A stretch of 64,000 bases of DNA from Kitasatospora sp. CB01950 (lineage in GTDB: Bacteria > Actinomycetota > Actinomycetes > Streptomycetales > Streptomycetaceae): contig NZ_LISX01000006.1 in assembly GCF_001905465.1 (NCBI RefSeq), positions 310,001 to 374,000 of the forward strand, given 5' to 3'. The notes beneath the pieces were generated by a model. It was given only the letters and a program-made list of their open reading frames with translations, made no database searches and was not told the DNA's origin. Positions 1 to 9,230 of this stretch are shown in pieces. Position numbers and translations under genes: made by a program. Every line of letters starts with the position of its first letter. Position 1 is the stretch's first letter.

Positions 1-1
1 G

Positions 2-154
2 GAGGCCGACGAGATCGCCGACCGGCTCTTCCTCTCGGTCCGCACGGTGCGCAACTACCTGACGGCGGCGGTGACGAAGCTCAACGCGCGCAACCGGGTG
101 GACGCCGTCCGGATCGCCCGCGAGGCCGGCTGGCTCGACCACCACGGGCACTGA
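2..154 (+). CDS. LuxR-family response regulator, C-terminal fragment
   Basis: Only the last 50 residues are inside the window; the gene begins upstream. They form the end of a LuxR/NarL helix-turn-helix (EADEIADRLFLSVRTVRNYL, then a dimerisation helix), so the protein binds DNA, most likely as the output half of a two-component system. It converges on the histidine kinase gene that ends 23 bp away on the other strand and may be its partner, although paired genes are more often co-directional. The receiver domain is not visible, so the partnership is inference. Confidence 0.8.
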   Translation, partial: EADEIADRLFLSVRTVRNYLTAAVTKLNARNRVDAVRIAREAGWLDHHGH

Positions 155-177
155 CCGCGAGGCACGGGCCCCAGGGC

Positions 178-1458
178 CTACGCCTGCGCGGGCACCTGGG
201 CGGACAGCCGGAAGCAGTCGGTGCCCTCGACGGCGCCGACCTCCAACAGGCCACCGACCCCGGCGATCCGGTCGGCCAGGTTGGCCAGGCCGGTGCCGTT
301 CTCCCGGGCGCCGGCGCGGTCGGCGGGCACCCCGTCGTTGGTCACCAGCAGGCGGACGTCGGGCCCCTGGGCGGTGAACTCGATCCGGCAGACCTCCGCC
401 CTGCTGTGCCGCAGCAGGTTGGTGACGCTCTCCCGCAGCACGGTGGCCAGCACGGTGTTCGCCTCGCCCGACGGCGCCGGCGCCGAGACGTCCACCTGCG
501 CCCGGATGCCGCCCGCCGCCAGCACCCCGCGGGCCGACTCGATCTCGGTGAGCAGCGACATCTCCCGGTAGCCCCGGGCCACCGTGCGCACGTCGGCCAG
601 CGCCTGACGGGAGATCGCCAGCACGTCGGTGAGCTCGGAGAGCGCCTGTTCGGGCCGGACCCGGACCAGCGCGGAGGTCAGCTCGCACTTCACGGTGATG
701 GTGGAGAGGCTGTAGCCGAGCAGGTCGTGCAGGTCGCGGGCGAACCGCCGGCGCTCCTGCTCGACCGCCATGGCGGCCATCGCGGAGCGCGCCTCGTACA
801 GCCGGTCGACCAGCTCCACCAGCCTGGTGATGCCGTAGAGCACCAGCGAGGACAGCACGTTGGCCACCACCAGGTAGACCGACGCGGCCGGTGTCATGCC
901 GAGGACCGGCCCGGTCGGCGCCAGCGCCAGCAGAAAGGCGCCGTACCCGATCCAGGCGTCCCGGCCGGCCGGGACCAGCAGCAGCGACGCCCCGGCGAAG
1001 CCCATCATCGCGCCGGTGTTCCAGCCCGCCAGGTAGAGCGGCAGGAAGGCGAGCGCCCCCTGCAAGGCCAGCGTCCAGCGGCCGTGGCGCCGTCGCAGGC
1101 CGGCCGCGCACGGCAGGCAGTGCACCGCCTGGAGCCCGGCGATCAGCAGGAAGTCGACCATCAGGGAGGTCAGATGGACGTGCCCGGCGGTGCTGGTGCA
1201 GATGTCGACCATGCTCTGCGCGACGAAGCCGGCCATGATCACGCCGAGCAGCGCCGGGGCCAGCCGGCGCGGCGGGACCCCGCCCATCAGCCGGGCCAGC
1301 AGCGCGGACGAGCCGGCCGCCCCGTCCAGTTCCTCGGGCGGCCGCCGTCCGCCGGAGGCCCGCTCGTCCTCGTGGCGGCGGCCGGCCGGCCGTGTGTGTC
1401 GCGTGCGTCCGGTCACCGGCTCCCCCATCAGTCCCGCAGCAGCAGCCCGACGTCCCAT
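178..1458 (-). CDS. Sensor histidine kinase (NarL/DesK-type, HisKA_3)
   Basis: A 426-residue membrane sensor kinase. Residues about 65-215 hold several hydrophobic segments. A HisKA_3 dimerisation helix follows with the phospho-acceptor His244 in FARDLHDLLGYSL, then an ATPase domain with an N-box (LRESVTNLLRHS) and a G-box (GTGLANLADRIAG). It probably phosphorylates a LuxR-type regulator, perhaps the one ending at 154. The start is uncertain: the first ATG at 1458 has a weak ribosome site, and Met11 or Met58 are alternatives; the first ~60 residues are low-complexity Arg/Gly-rich. Its signal is unknown, and a role in controlling the neighbouring cluster is inferred from position only. Confidence 0.85.
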   Translation of the reverse strand: MGRRAAAAGLMGEPVTGRTRHTRPAGRRHEDERASGGRRPPEELDGAAGSSALLARLMGGVPPRRLAPALLGVIMAGFVAQSMVDICTSTAGHVHLTSLMVDFLLIAGLQAVHCLPCAAGLRRRHGRWTLALQGALAFLPLYLAGWNTGAMMGFAGASLLLVPAGRDAWIGYGAFLLALAPTGPVLGMTPAASVYLVVANVLSSLVLYGITRLVELVDRLYEARSAMAAMAVEQERRRFARDLHDLLGYSLSTITVKCELTSALVRVRPEQALSELTDVLAISRQALADVRTVARGYREMSLLTEIESARGVLAAGGIRAQVDVSAPAPSGEANTVLATVLRESVTNLLRHSRAEVCRIEFTAQGPDVRLLVTNDGVPADRAGARENGTGLANLADRIAGVGGLLEVGAVEGTDCFRLSAQVPAQA

Positions 1459-1543
1459 TCGATCTTGAGACGCTCCGACGAAGCATAGGCCCGCTTACCT
1501 GGCAGTCCAGCCCTCGGCGAACACCGGCTGCCGGCGGCCTCCG

Positions 1544-1570
1544 GTCGAAGGCGGTCGACGGGCTCCGACG
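1544..1570. promoter_or_regulatory. Candidate SARP-type direct repeats upstream of the PKS operon
   Basis: The 287-bp gap between the kinase and the PKS operon contains three heptamers, GTCGAAG (1544), GTCGACG (1554) and TCCGACG (1564), at a 10-bp period. SARP regulators bind heptameric direct repeats spaced about one helical turn, usually overlapping the -35 region. The array lies 176 bp upstream of the first PKS start codon. No convincing -10/-35 pair could be assigned. Weak evidence based on pattern only. Confidence 0.3.
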
Positions 1571-1745
1571 GGAATCCAGTCGGCTTCGAGGTTTCGTGCG
1601 CACCATGGCGGTGCCGTCGCGGCACAGGGCTGTGGGCCCGTCCGGCGGATCCTTCCGGGCGCGACCCGCCGGGCATCCCGGCCGGACCGCCCGACGACCG
1701 CGTCGCGTGACGACCGCATCGCTCAAGAACGGGGGAGATCTGGGC

Positions 1746-2804
1746 ATGAGATACCCGGGGATCTTCATCGCGGGGGGCGCGACCGAGCTGCCGCCCGCGC
1801 AGGACGTCGAGGCCGCCGTCGCGGCCGGGCGGCTGGACCGGCGCACCGCCGACCGCACCGGGGCCCTGGCGGTGACGGTGTCCGACGGCCCCTCGGGTCC
1901 CGAGCTGGCCGCCCGGGCGGCGCGCCGGGCGTTCACCGAGGCCGGCTCGCCCGGGCTCGACCTGCTGCTGCACGCCACCGTCTACTACCAGGGTCACGAC
2001 CTGTGGGCGCCGGCCTCCTACGTGCAGCGCGAGGTGCTGGCCGGCACGCCGGGCTGCGTGCCGTGCCCGGCCGTCGAGATCCGCCAGCTCTCCAACGGCG
2101 GGATGGCCGCGCTGGAGCTGGCGGCCGGCCACCTGGCCGCCGCGCCGGGGCGGGGGCACGCGCTGCTCACCGCCGGCGACCGGTTCGAGGAGCCCGGGTT
2201 CGACCGCTGGAACGGCGACCCGGGCACCCTCTACGCCGACGGCGGCTCCGCCCTGCTGCTCTCCAACCGCGGCGGTTTCGCCCGGCTGCGTTCCCTGGCC
2301 ACCGTCTCCGCGCCGGAGTTGGAGGGCATGCACCGCGGTGACGACCCGTTCGGCGCCGCCCCCTTCGCGCACCGCCCGGTGGTCGACATGGAGACCGCCA
2401 AGCGCGCCTTCGTCTCCCGCACCGGGGTCGGCCGGTGCACCGCGCTGGTCTCGGCCGGGCAGCGCCGGGCACTGGAGACGGCGCTGGACGAGGCGGGCAG
2501 CAAACTCGCCGACATCGACCGGTTCGTTCTGCCGCACCTGGGCCGGCGACGGCTGGAGGCGGCCTTCTTCGCACCGTTCGGCATCGACCCGGAACGGTCC
2601 ACCTGGCCGTGGAGCCGCACCGTCGGCCACCTCGGCGCCGGGGACCAGTTCGCGGGCCTGGACCACCTGCGGCGCAGCGGTGCGCTGCGGCCCGGCCAGC
2701 TGGTGCTGCTGGCCGGCATCGGCGCCGGCTTCACCTGGTCGTGCGCGGTCATCGAGGTGCTCGGGCCGCCGTGCCCGGGCGGAAAGGGCACGGAAGCAGC
2801 GTGA
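1746..2804 (+). CDS. KSIII-like starter-unit acyltransferase (DpsC type, Ser-His-Asp)
   Basis: A 352-residue thiolase-fold KASIII homologue at the head of the PKS operon. The usual catalytic Cys is Ser116 (RQLSNGGMAAL), His264 is kept (LPHLG), and the usual Asn is Asp300 (GHLGAGDQF). Ser for Cys is the hallmark of DpsC, the daunorubicin starter enzyme, which acylates itself and selects propionyl; Asp for Asn is typical of KSIII enzymes that transfer acyl groups rather than condense. It probably chooses a non-acetate starter together with the AT downstream. The ATG at 1746 follows a purine-rich GGGGGAGA site. Its stop overlaps the next start (GTGA). The actual starter cannot be read from sequence. 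Confidence 0.85.
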   Translation: MRYPGIFIAGGATELPPAQDVEAAVAAGRLDRRTADRTGALAVTVSDGPSGPELAARAARRAFTEAGSPGLDLLLHATVYYQGHDLWAPASYVQREVLAGTPGCVPCPAVEIRQLSNGGMAALELAAGHLAAAPGRGHALLTAGDRFEEPGFDRWNGDPGTLYADGGSALLLSNRGGFARLRSLATVSAPELEGMHRGDDPFGAAPFAHRPVVDMETAKRAFVSRTGVGRCTALVSAGQRRALETALDEAGSKLADIDRFVLPHLGRRRLEAAFFAPFGIDPERSTWPWSRTVGHLGAGDQFAGLDHLRRSGALRPGQLVLLAGIGAGFTWSCAVIEVLGPPCPGGKGTEAA

Positions 2805-4087
2805 CGAGACAGAGAACACCCGACCGGCGGGTGGTGATCACCGGCCTGGGGGCGGTGGCCCCCGGCGGGATCGGGATCAAGGCGTACTGGGAGCTGCTCA
2901 CGTCCGGGCGCTCCGCCACCCGCACCATCACCCACTACGACCCCTCGCCGTTCCGCTCCCGGGTCGCCGCCGAGGTCGACTTCGACCCGGTCCGCGAGGG
3001 CCTGACCCCGCAGGAGATCCGCCGCATGGACCGGGCCGCGCAGTTCGCGGTGGTCGCGGCCCGCGAGGCGCTGGCCGACAGCGGGCTGGCCGTGGCGGCG
3101 CTCGACCCCGGCCGGATCGGCACCGCGCTGGGCTCCGCGGTCGGCTGCACCACCAGCCTGGAGCGGGAGTACGTGGTGGTCAGCGACGGCGGCCGGCGCT
3201 GGGAGGTCGACCACGACTACGCGGTCCGCGACCTGTACCGCCACTTCGTGCCCGGTTCGATGGCCGTGGAGGTGGCCCACCTGGCCGGGGCCGAGGGCCC
3301 GGCCGCGGTGGTCTCCACCGGCTGCACCTCCGGCCTGGACGCGCTCGGCCACGCGGTCGAGCTGATCCGGGAGGGCTCCGTCGACGTGATGGTGACCGGT
3401 GCCACCGAGGCGCCGATCTCGCCGATCACCTCGGCCTGCTTCGACGCGATCCACGCCACCACGCCCCGCAACGACGACCCGGAGCACGCCTCCCGACCGT
3501 TCGACCGGACCCGCAACGGCCTGGTGCTGGGCGAGGGTTCGGCCGTGCTGATGCTGGAGGAACTGGAGCACGCCCGGCGCCGCGGCGCCCGGATCTACGC
3601 CGAGATCGCCGGTTTCGCCTCGCGCTGCAACGCCTACCACATGACCGGTCTGAAGGCGGACGGCGTGGAGATGGCCGCGGCGATCACCGCCGCCATGGAC
3701 GAGGCCCGGCTCGGCCCCGACGGCCTGGACTACATCAACGCGCACGGCTCCAGCACCAAGATGAACGACCGCCACGAGACCGCGGCCTTCAAGGTCAGCC
3801 TGGGAGAGCACGCGTACCGCACCCCGGTCAGCTCGATCAAGTCGATGATCGGTCACTCGCTGGGCGCCATCGGCGCGTTGGAGATCGCCGCCTGCGCGCT
3901 GGCGATGGAGCACAGCGTGGTGCCGCCCACCGCCAACCTGCACGAGCCGGACCCGGACTGCGACCTGGACTACGTCCCGCTGCACGCCCGGGTGCAGCGC
4001 ACCGACGCGGTGCTCAGCGTCGGCAGCGGGTTCGGCGGCTTCCAGAGCGCCATGGTGCTGGCCCGTCCGGATCGGAGAATGCCATGA
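2801..4087 (+). CDS. Type II PKS ketosynthase alpha subunit
   Basis: A 428-residue FabF-like condensing enzyme that forms a heterodimer with the following chain-length factor and builds the poly-beta-ketone chain on the ACP. All catalytic residues are present: Cys175 in STGCTSGLDALG, His315 in INAHGSSTK and His352 in SMIGHSLGAIG. Length and motifs match KS-alpha of aromatic clusters. The GTG start at 2801 overlaps the KSIII stop, and the stop overlaps the CLF start (ATGA), so translational coupling and a 1:1 supply of KS and CLF are likely. Confidence 0.97.
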   Translation: MTRQRTPDRRVVITGLGAVAPGGIGIKAYWELLTSGRSATRTITHYDPSPFRSRVAAEVDFDPVREGLTPQEIRRMDRAAQFAVVAAREALADSGLAVAALDPGRIGTALGSAVGCTTSLEREYVVVSDGGRRWEVDHDYAVRDLYRHFVPGSMAVEVAHLAGAEGPAAVVSTGCTSGLDALGHAVELIREGSVDVMVTGATEAPISPITSACFDAIHATTPRNDDPEHASRPFDRTRNGLVLGEGSAVLMLEELEHARRRGARIYAEIAGFASRCNAYHMTGLKADGVEMAAAITAAMDEARLGPDGLDYINAHGSSTKMNDRHETAAFKVSLGEHAYRTPVSSIKSMIGHSLGAIGALEIAACALAMEHSVVPPTANLHEPDPDCDLDYVPLHARVQRTDAVLSVGSGFGGFQSAMVLARPDRRMP

Positions 4088-5322
4088 CCGCCGTCGTCAC
4101 CGGCATCGGGGTGGCCGCCCCGAACGGCCTCGGCACCGACGCCTACTGGCAGGCCACGCTGGCCGGCCGCGGCGGACTGCGCCCGCTCACCCGCTTCGAC
4201 GCGTCCTCCTACCCGTCCCGGGTGGCGGGCGAGATACCGGACTTCGAGGCCGCGGAGCACCTGCCCAGCCGGCTGCTGCCGCAGACCGACCGGATGACCC
4301 GGCTGGCGCTGTTCGCCGCCGAGGGCGCCCTCGGCGACGCCGGTCTGCGCACCGAGGAACTGCCGCGCTACGGCGTCGGCGTGGTGACCGCGGCCTCCGG
4401 CGGCGGCGTCGAGTTCGGGCAGCGCGAGCTGCAGGCGCTGTGGTCGCAGGGCAAGGAGCACGTCAGCGCCTACCAGTCCTTCGCCTGGTTCTACGCGGTC
4501 AACTCCGGCCAGATCTCGATCCGGCACGGCCTGCGCGGGCCGAGCGGGGTGCTGGTGACCGAGCAGGCCGGCGGCATCGACGCGCTGGGCCACGCCCGGC
4601 GGCACATCCGCCGCGGCACGCCCGTGGTGGTCTCCGGCGGGGTCGACGGGGCGCTCTGCCCGTGGGGCTGGGTGCCGCAGATCGCCACCGGGCTGCTCTC
4701 CACCACGACCGACCCGGAGCGCGCCTACCTGCCGTTCGCCTCCGACGCGGGCGGCTACGTGCCCGGCGAGGGCGGGGCCATTCTGGTCCTGGAGGACGAC
4801 GAGCAGGCCCGCGCCCGCGGCGCCCGCCGGTACGGCGAGGTCGCGGGGTACGCGGCCACCCTGGACCCGGCCCCGGGGAGCGGCCGCCCGCCCGGGCTGC
4901 TGCGGGCCGTCCGGCTCGCCCTCGACGACGCCGGGATCGGCCCGGACGAGGTGGACGTGGTGTTCGCCGACGGCGCCGCCGTGCCCGAGCTGGACCGCAT
5001 CGAATCCGACGCCCTGACCGAGCTGTTCGGCCCGTACGGGGTACCGGTCACGGTGCCCAAGAGCATGACCGGCCGGCTCTTCGCCGGCGCCGCGCTGGAC
5101 ACCGCCACCGCGCTGCTGGCGATCCGCGACGGGCTGATCCCGCCGACCGCGCCGGTCGACGGGCCGGCCGCCGAACACCGCATCGACCTGGTCACCGGGG
5201 CGCCCCGCCCGGCCCGGCTGCGCACCGCGCTGGTGCTGGCCCGCGGCTACGGGGGCTTCAACTCCGCGCTGGTCCTGCGCGGTTGCACCGACACCACCGA
5301 GTCCGAGGAGACCACCCGATGA
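4084..5322 (+). CDS. Type II PKS chain-length factor (KS beta)
   Basis: A 412-residue KS homologue in which the active-site Cys is Gln161 (VTEQAGGIDALG), the diagnostic feature of chain-length factors, whose Gln supports malonyl-ACP decarboxylation. The second KS histidine region is also altered (PKSMTGRLFAGAALD). It pairs with the upstream KS-alpha and sets chain length through the heterodimer tunnel; the length it sets cannot be read with confidence here. Coupled to both neighbours by ATGA overlaps. Confidence 0.96.
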   Translation: MTAVVTGIGVAAPNGLGTDAYWQATLAGRGGLRPLTRFDASSYPSRVAGEIPDFEAAEHLPSRLLPQTDRMTRLALFAAEGALGDAGLRTEELPRYGVGVVTAASGGGVEFGQRELQALWSQGKEHVSAYQSFAWFYAVNSGQISIRHGLRGPSGVLVTEQAGGIDALGHARRHIRRGTPVVVSGGVDGALCPWGWVPQIATGLLSTTTDPERAYLPFASDAGGYVPGEGGAILVLEDDEQARARGARRYGEVAGYAATLDPAPGSGRPPGLLRAVRLALDDAGIGPDEVDVVFADGAAVPELDRIESDALTELFGPYGVPVTVPKSMTGRLFAGAALDTATALLAIRDGLIPPTAPVDGPAAEHRIDLVTGAPRPARLRTALVLARGYGGFNSALVLRGCTDTTESEETTR

Positions 5323-5582
5323 GCGTTCTCGACCTGCCCACCCTGACCCGGATCCTGCGCGAGAACGCCGGCGTCGACGAGTCCGTCGACCTGTCCGGCG
5401 ACATCCTCGACATCCCGTTCCCGGAGCTCGGCTACGACTCGCTGGCGCTGCTCCAGGCCATCGGCGTGATCCAGCGCGACCTGGGTGTCGCGCTGGACGA
5501 CGACGCCGCCTCGGCGGAGACGCCCCGGGAGTTCCTCACCGTGGTCAACGGCGGGGAGCTGCCGTCGGCCGGGAACGCCTGA
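5319..5582 (+). CDS. Type II PKS acyl carrier protein
   Basis: An 87-residue carrier protein, the usual size for a minimal-PKS ACP. The phosphopantetheine attachment site is Ser41 in ELGYDSLALLQ. It carries the growing polyketide between KS/CLF, ketoreductase and aromatase. It lies directly after the CLF with an ATGA overlap and 4 bp before the AT gene, giving the classic KS-CLF-ACP order. It needs activation by a PPTase, and two PPTase genes occur in this window. Confidence 0.95.
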   Translation: MSVLDLPTLTRILRENAGVDESVDLSGDILDIPFPELGYDSLALLQAIGVIQRDLGVALDDDAASAETPREFLTVVNGGELPSAGNA

Positions 5583-5586
5583 CCCG

Positions 5587-6633
5587 GTGGACGCCGACAC
5601 CGCACTGCGGCCGCCGCGCCCGGTCGCCCTGCTGCTGCCCGGCCAGGGCTCGCAGTACCCGCACATGGCGCGCGGCCTCTACGGGCAGGTGCCCGCGTTC
5701 ACCGAGCCCTTCGAGGAGGTGCTGGGGCTGCTCGGCCCGCCGGGCGAGGAGGTGCTCGCCGACTGGCTGGCCGAGCGGCCCGCGGTGGACATCGACCACG
5801 TGTCCCGGGCCCAGCCGCTGATCTTCGCGGTGGACTACGCGCTGGCCCGGATGCTGACCGCCTGGGGGCTGCGGCCCGCCGCGTTCGTCGGGCACAGCGC
5901 CGGCGAGGCGGTGGCCGCGGTGCTGGCCGGCGTGCTGTCGCTGCCGGACGCCGTCCGGCTGCTCGCCGAGCGGGTCGAGCTGATCGCCGACGCGCCGCCC
6001 GGCGGGATGCTCGCGGTCGCCGCGACCCCCGCGCAGCTGGCGCCGTACCTCACCGCCGAGGTGGTGGTCGGCGCGGTCAACGGGCCGCAGCAGGTGCTGC
6101 TGGCCGGCCCGGACCCGCAGCTGGAGCAGGTGGCGCAGCGGCTGCGGGCCGCCGACCTCGTCTGCATGCGGGCCAGGGCGACGAGCGGGTTCCACAGCCC
6201 GTCGCTGGCCGACTGCTGCCGCCGTGCGCTGCCCGGCTTCGCCGGGGTGCGGCTGTCCCCGCCGGCCGTTCCGCTCTACTCCGGCCGGGTCGGCGGGGAG
6301 CTCGACCCGGGCTCGGCCTGCGACCCGCTGTTCTGGGCGATGCAGCCCGCCGAGCCGGTGCTGTTCGCCCCGGCCCTGGACGCGCTGCTGAGCCGTGGCC
6401 CGCACCTGCTGGTCGAGGCCGGGCCCGGGCAGGGCCTGACCGCGCTGGCCCGCCGGCACCGCGAGGTGGCGTGCGGGCGCAGCGCGGCGGTGCCGCTGCT
6501 CGGCACCCGGGCCCGGCAGCCCGAGGCGGACCGGCTCGACGTGCTGCGGGCGGTCCGCGCCCTGGTCGAGGAGGGCCACCCGGTGCGGCCGCTCGGCCTC
6601 GACGAGCTCGCCCCGGCCGCCGCCCGAGGCTGA
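5587..6633 (+). CDS. Malonyl-type acyltransferase (DpsD/AknF-like)
   Basis: A 348-residue FabD-like acyltransferase with an intact active site: the N-terminal GQGSQ loop, nucleophile Ser104 in VGHSAGEAVA, and His203 in SGFHSP. Most type II clusters borrow MCAT from fatty-acid synthesis. A dedicated AT beside a DpsC-like KSIII is the arrangement of anthracycline clusters with propionyl starters (dpsC/dpsD, aknE2/aknF). It likely loads extender or starter acyl groups on an ACP. The GTG start 4 bp after the ACP stop fits the domain start. Contrast the second AT at 15488, which lacks the serine. Confidence 0.9.
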   Translation: MDADTALRPPRPVALLLPGQGSQYPHMARGLYGQVPAFTEPFEEVLGLLGPPGEEVLADWLAERPAVDIDHVSRAQPLIFAVDYALARMLTAWGLRPAAFVGHSAGEAVAAVLAGVLSLPDAVRLLAERVELIADAPPGGMLAVAATPAQLAPYLTAEVVVGAVNGPQQVLLAGPDPQLEQVAQRLRAADLVCMRARATSGFHSPSLADCCRRALPGFAGVRLSPPAVPLYSGRVGGELDPGSACDPLFWAMQPAEPVLFAPALDALLSRGPHLLVEAGPGQGLTALARRHREVACGRSAAVPLLGTRARQPEADRLDVLRAVRALVEEGHPVRPLGLDELAPAAARG

Positions 6634-6684
6634 ACCCCCTTCCCTTAGACGGCTTTTGACGACACAACCTCAGGGAGCCCCACC

Positions 6685-7479
6685 ATGGTCGAGAAGACCA
6701 CCCCCCGACACCGGCCCGCCCTGGTCACCGGCGGCACCAGCGGCATCGGCCTGGCCGTCGTCGAGCAACTCGCCGAGGCCGGGCACCCGGTGTACTTCTG
6801 CGCCCGTGACGCCGACCTGGTGGCGGCGGTCACGGAGAAGCTCCGCGGTCGCGGCCTGGACGTCCGGGGCGGCGCCGCCGACGTCCGCGACGCCGCCGAG
6901 GTGCGCGCCCTGGTGCAGGACGCGGTCGCCGCGTACGGCCCGCTGGACATCCTGGTCAACAACGCCGGCCGGGGCGGCGGCGGCATCACCGCCGAACTCC
7001 CGGACGAGCTCTGGGACGACGTGATCGCCACCAACCTCACCGCGGTCTTCCGGGTCACCCGCGAGGTGCTGACCACCGGCGGCATGCGGGAGTCCGGGCA
7101 CGGACGCGTCATCAGCATCGCCTCCACCGGCGGCAAGCAGGGCGTGATGCTGGCCGCGCCGTACTCCGCGTCCAAGCACGGCGTGGTCGGCTTCACCAAG
7201 GCGCTCGGCCTGGAACTGGCCGGCAGCGGGATCACCGTGAACGCGGTCTGCCCCGGCTACGTGGAGACCCCGATGGCGGAGCGGGTCCGGCAGGGCTACG
7301 CCGCGCACTGGGGGATCACCGAGGCGCAGGTGCTGGAGAAGTTCCACGCGAAGATCCCGCTCGGCCGCTACTCCACCCCCGAGGAGGTGGCCGGCCTGGT
7401 CGGCTACCTGACGAGCGACACCGCCGCCTCGATCACCGCGCAGGCCCTCAACGTCTGCGGCGGCCTCGGCAATTACTGA
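6685..7479 (+). CDS. Polyketide ketoreductase (C-9 / ActIII type SDR)
   Basis: A 264-residue short-chain dehydrogenase with the NADPH site TGGTSGIG, the NNAG motif, the catalytic Ser in SIASTGG and YSASK. Length, the PGYVETPMAERVRQGYA segment and the position beside an aromatase match ActIII/DpsE-type reductases, which reduce the C-9 ketone of the nascent chain and direct first-ring closure. The ATG at 6685 follows CAGGGAG. The 51-bp gap before it (TTAGACGGCTTTTGACG) is relatively AT-rich and could hold a secondary promoter, but no clear pair of boxes is visible. Confidence 0.95.
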   Translation: MVEKTTPRHRPALVTGGTSGIGLAVVEQLAEAGHPVYFCARDADLVAAVTEKLRGRGLDVRGGAADVRDAAEVRALVQDAVAAYGPLDILVNNAGRGGGGITAELPDELWDDVIATNLTAVFRVTREVLTTGGMRESGHGRVISIASTGGKQGVMLAAPYSASKHGVVGFTKALGLELAGSGITVNAVCPGYVETPMAERVRQGYAAHWGITEAQVLEKFHAKIPLGRYSTPEEVAGLVGYLTSDTAASITAQALNVCGGLGNY

Positions 7480-7506
7480 CCGACCCGAACTCCAAGGAGG
7501 TTCGCC

Positions 7507-8481
7507 GTGGCTGAACCACGCATCCGCACCACCCTGCACCGCACCACGGTGCCGGCCGATCCCGACCAGGTGTACGCACTGCTCGCCGACGCCGGTCAAT
7601 GGCCGCAGATCTTCACCCCGACCGTACACGCCGAGGTCACCGAAGTACCGGACGCCGACCAGCAGTTGATCCACCTGTGGGCGCTGGCCAACGGCGAGGT
7701 CCGGGACTGGACCTCGCGCCGCACGCTGGATCCGGCGGCCCGCCGGATCACCTTCCGACAGGTGGTCTCCTCGCCGCCGGTCGCCTCGATGGGCGGCGAG
7801 TGGCTGATCGAGGCGGCGCCGGACGGCGGCTCCTCGGTCACCCTGCTGCACGACTTCGCCGCCGTGGACGACGACCAGGAGGCGGCGGAATGGATCGAGC
7901 AGGCGGTGGAGCGCAACAGCACCGCCGAACTGGAGGCGCTGAGCCGCGCGGTGACCGCCGGCCCGGACGGCGAGCCGCTGCGGTTCGCCTTCTCCGACTC
8001 GGTGGACGCCGAGGGGCCGGCCGAGGCGGTCTTCGAGTTCCTGGCCCGGGCCGAGCTGTGGCCCGAGCGGCTGCCGCACGTCGGCCGGCTCGACCTGACC
8101 GAGCAGGGCGACGTCCAGCGGATGGAGATGGCCACCCTGGCCCCCGACGGCTCCGAGCACACCACGGTCTCGCTGCGGGTGCTCCGCCCCGAGCAGCACA
8201 CCCTGGTCTACAAGCAGACCGTGCTGCCCGGCGCGCTGGCCTCGCACACCGGGCGCTGGACGGTCGAGCCGCACGGCGCCGGGGTGCGGATCACCTCCTG
8301 GCACGGCGTCACCCTGGACGTGGACGGGGTGGCCCGGCTGCTCGGCGCGGACACCGCCCTGGCCGACGCCCGCGCCCGGGTCCGGCACAACCTGGGCGCC
8401 AACAGCACCGCCACGCTGCGGCTCGCCAAGGAGTTCGCCGAGCAGCACGCCGAGCGGCAGGGGGCGGCGTGGACGCGATGA
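7507..8481 (+). CDS. Didomain aromatase/cyclase (StAR/Bet v1 fold)
   Basis: A 324-residue protein with two tandem polyketide cyclase domains (about residues 1-150 and 160-310; both contain a WP..hvxxl-type start, QWPQIFTP and LWPERLPHV). Didomain ARO/CYCs act on C-9-reduced chains to close and aromatise the first ring, so it fits functionally with the ketoreductase just upstream. The GTG start at 7507 follows a strong AAGGAGG site. The stop overlaps the next start (ATGA). Confidence 0.94.
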   Translation: MAEPRIRTTLHRTTVPADPDQVYALLADAGQWPQIFTPTVHAEVTEVPDADQQLIHLWALANGEVRDWTSRRTLDPAARRITFRQVVSSPPVASMGGEWLIEAAPDGGSSVTLLHDFAAVDDDQEAAEWIEQAVERNSTAELEALSRAVTAGPDGEPLRFAFSDSVDAEGPAEAVFEFLARAELWPERLPHVGRLDLTEQGDVQRMEMATLAPDGSEHTTVSLRVLRPEQHTLVYKQTVLPGALASHTGRWTVEPHGAGVRITSWHGVTLDVDGVARLLGADTALADARARVRHNLGANSTATLRLAKEFAEQHAERQGAAWTR

Positions 8482-9215
8482 GTCTGAGCGGCCGCACCGC
8501 CGTCGTCACCGGCGCCAACCGGGGCCTCGGCGAATCGGTGGCCGAAGCGCTGCTGGCCCGCGGCGCCCGGGTGGTCTGCGCCGCCCGGGACGAGGCCGCC
8601 GCCGGGCCGCTGCTGGCCCGCGGCGGCGACCGGGTGCACTTCCACCGGACGGACGTGCGGGACCCGGACTCGGTGGAGCGGGCGATGGCGTCCGCCGTCG
8701 ACCGGTTCGGCGGGCTGGACATCGTGGTCGCCAACGCCGCCGTCAACGCGCCGGGGCCGGTGGCCGCGATCTCGCCCGAGGCCTGGGCGGAGGCCGTGTC
8801 GATCAACCTGAGCGGCACCTTCCACTGCCTGCGGGCCGCCGTGCCGCTGCTGCGGGAACGCGGCTGGGGCCGGATCATCACGCTCTCCTCGGCGCTCTCC
8901 ACCCGGCCGATGCCCGGCGCCGCCGCGTACTGCGCGACCAAGGCGGCGGTGGAGGCGCTCACCCGGGTGACCGCCCTGGAGGTGGCCGCCGACGGAATCA
9001 CCGTCAACTGCCTCTCCCCGGGCGTCGTCGACCGGGGCATGGGCAGCGCGCTGGTGGCGAACGAGCGGCTGTGGGGGCAGTTCCTGCCGAAGCTCGCCTC
9101 CGGCCGCCCGGGCCGCGGCGAGGAAGTCGGCGCGGTGGCCGCGTTCCTGGCCGGCGAGGAGAGCTCCTACGTGAACGGCGCGGTGATCGAGGTGGACGGC
9201 GGCATGGGGCACTGA
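8478..9215 (+). CDS. SDR-family ketoreductase, second in operon
   Basis: A 245-residue short-chain dehydrogenase with TGANRGLG, ANAA, a catalytic Ser (TLSSALS) and YCATK. It resembles FabG-like reductases that act late in aromatic polyketide pathways on another ring ketone, or could serve starter-unit reduction. The ATG at 8478 overlaps the aromatase stop; an in-frame GTG at 8469 is a minor alternative. Last gene of the operon, followed by a strong terminator hairpin. The exact substrate is not inferable. Confidence 0.88.
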   Translation: MSLSGRTAVVTGANRGLGESVAEALLARGARVVCAARDEAAAGPLLARGGDRVHFHRTDVRDPDSVERAMASAVDRFGGLDIVVANAAVNAPGPVAAISPEAWAEAVSINLSGTFHCLRAAVPLLRERGWGRIITLSSALSTRPMPGAAAYCATKAAVEALTRVTALEVAADGITVNCLSPGVVDRGMGSALVANERLWGQFLPKLASGRPGRGEEVGAVAAFLAGEESSYVNGAVIEVDGGMGH

Positions 9216-9230
9216 GCCGCCGGACATGCG

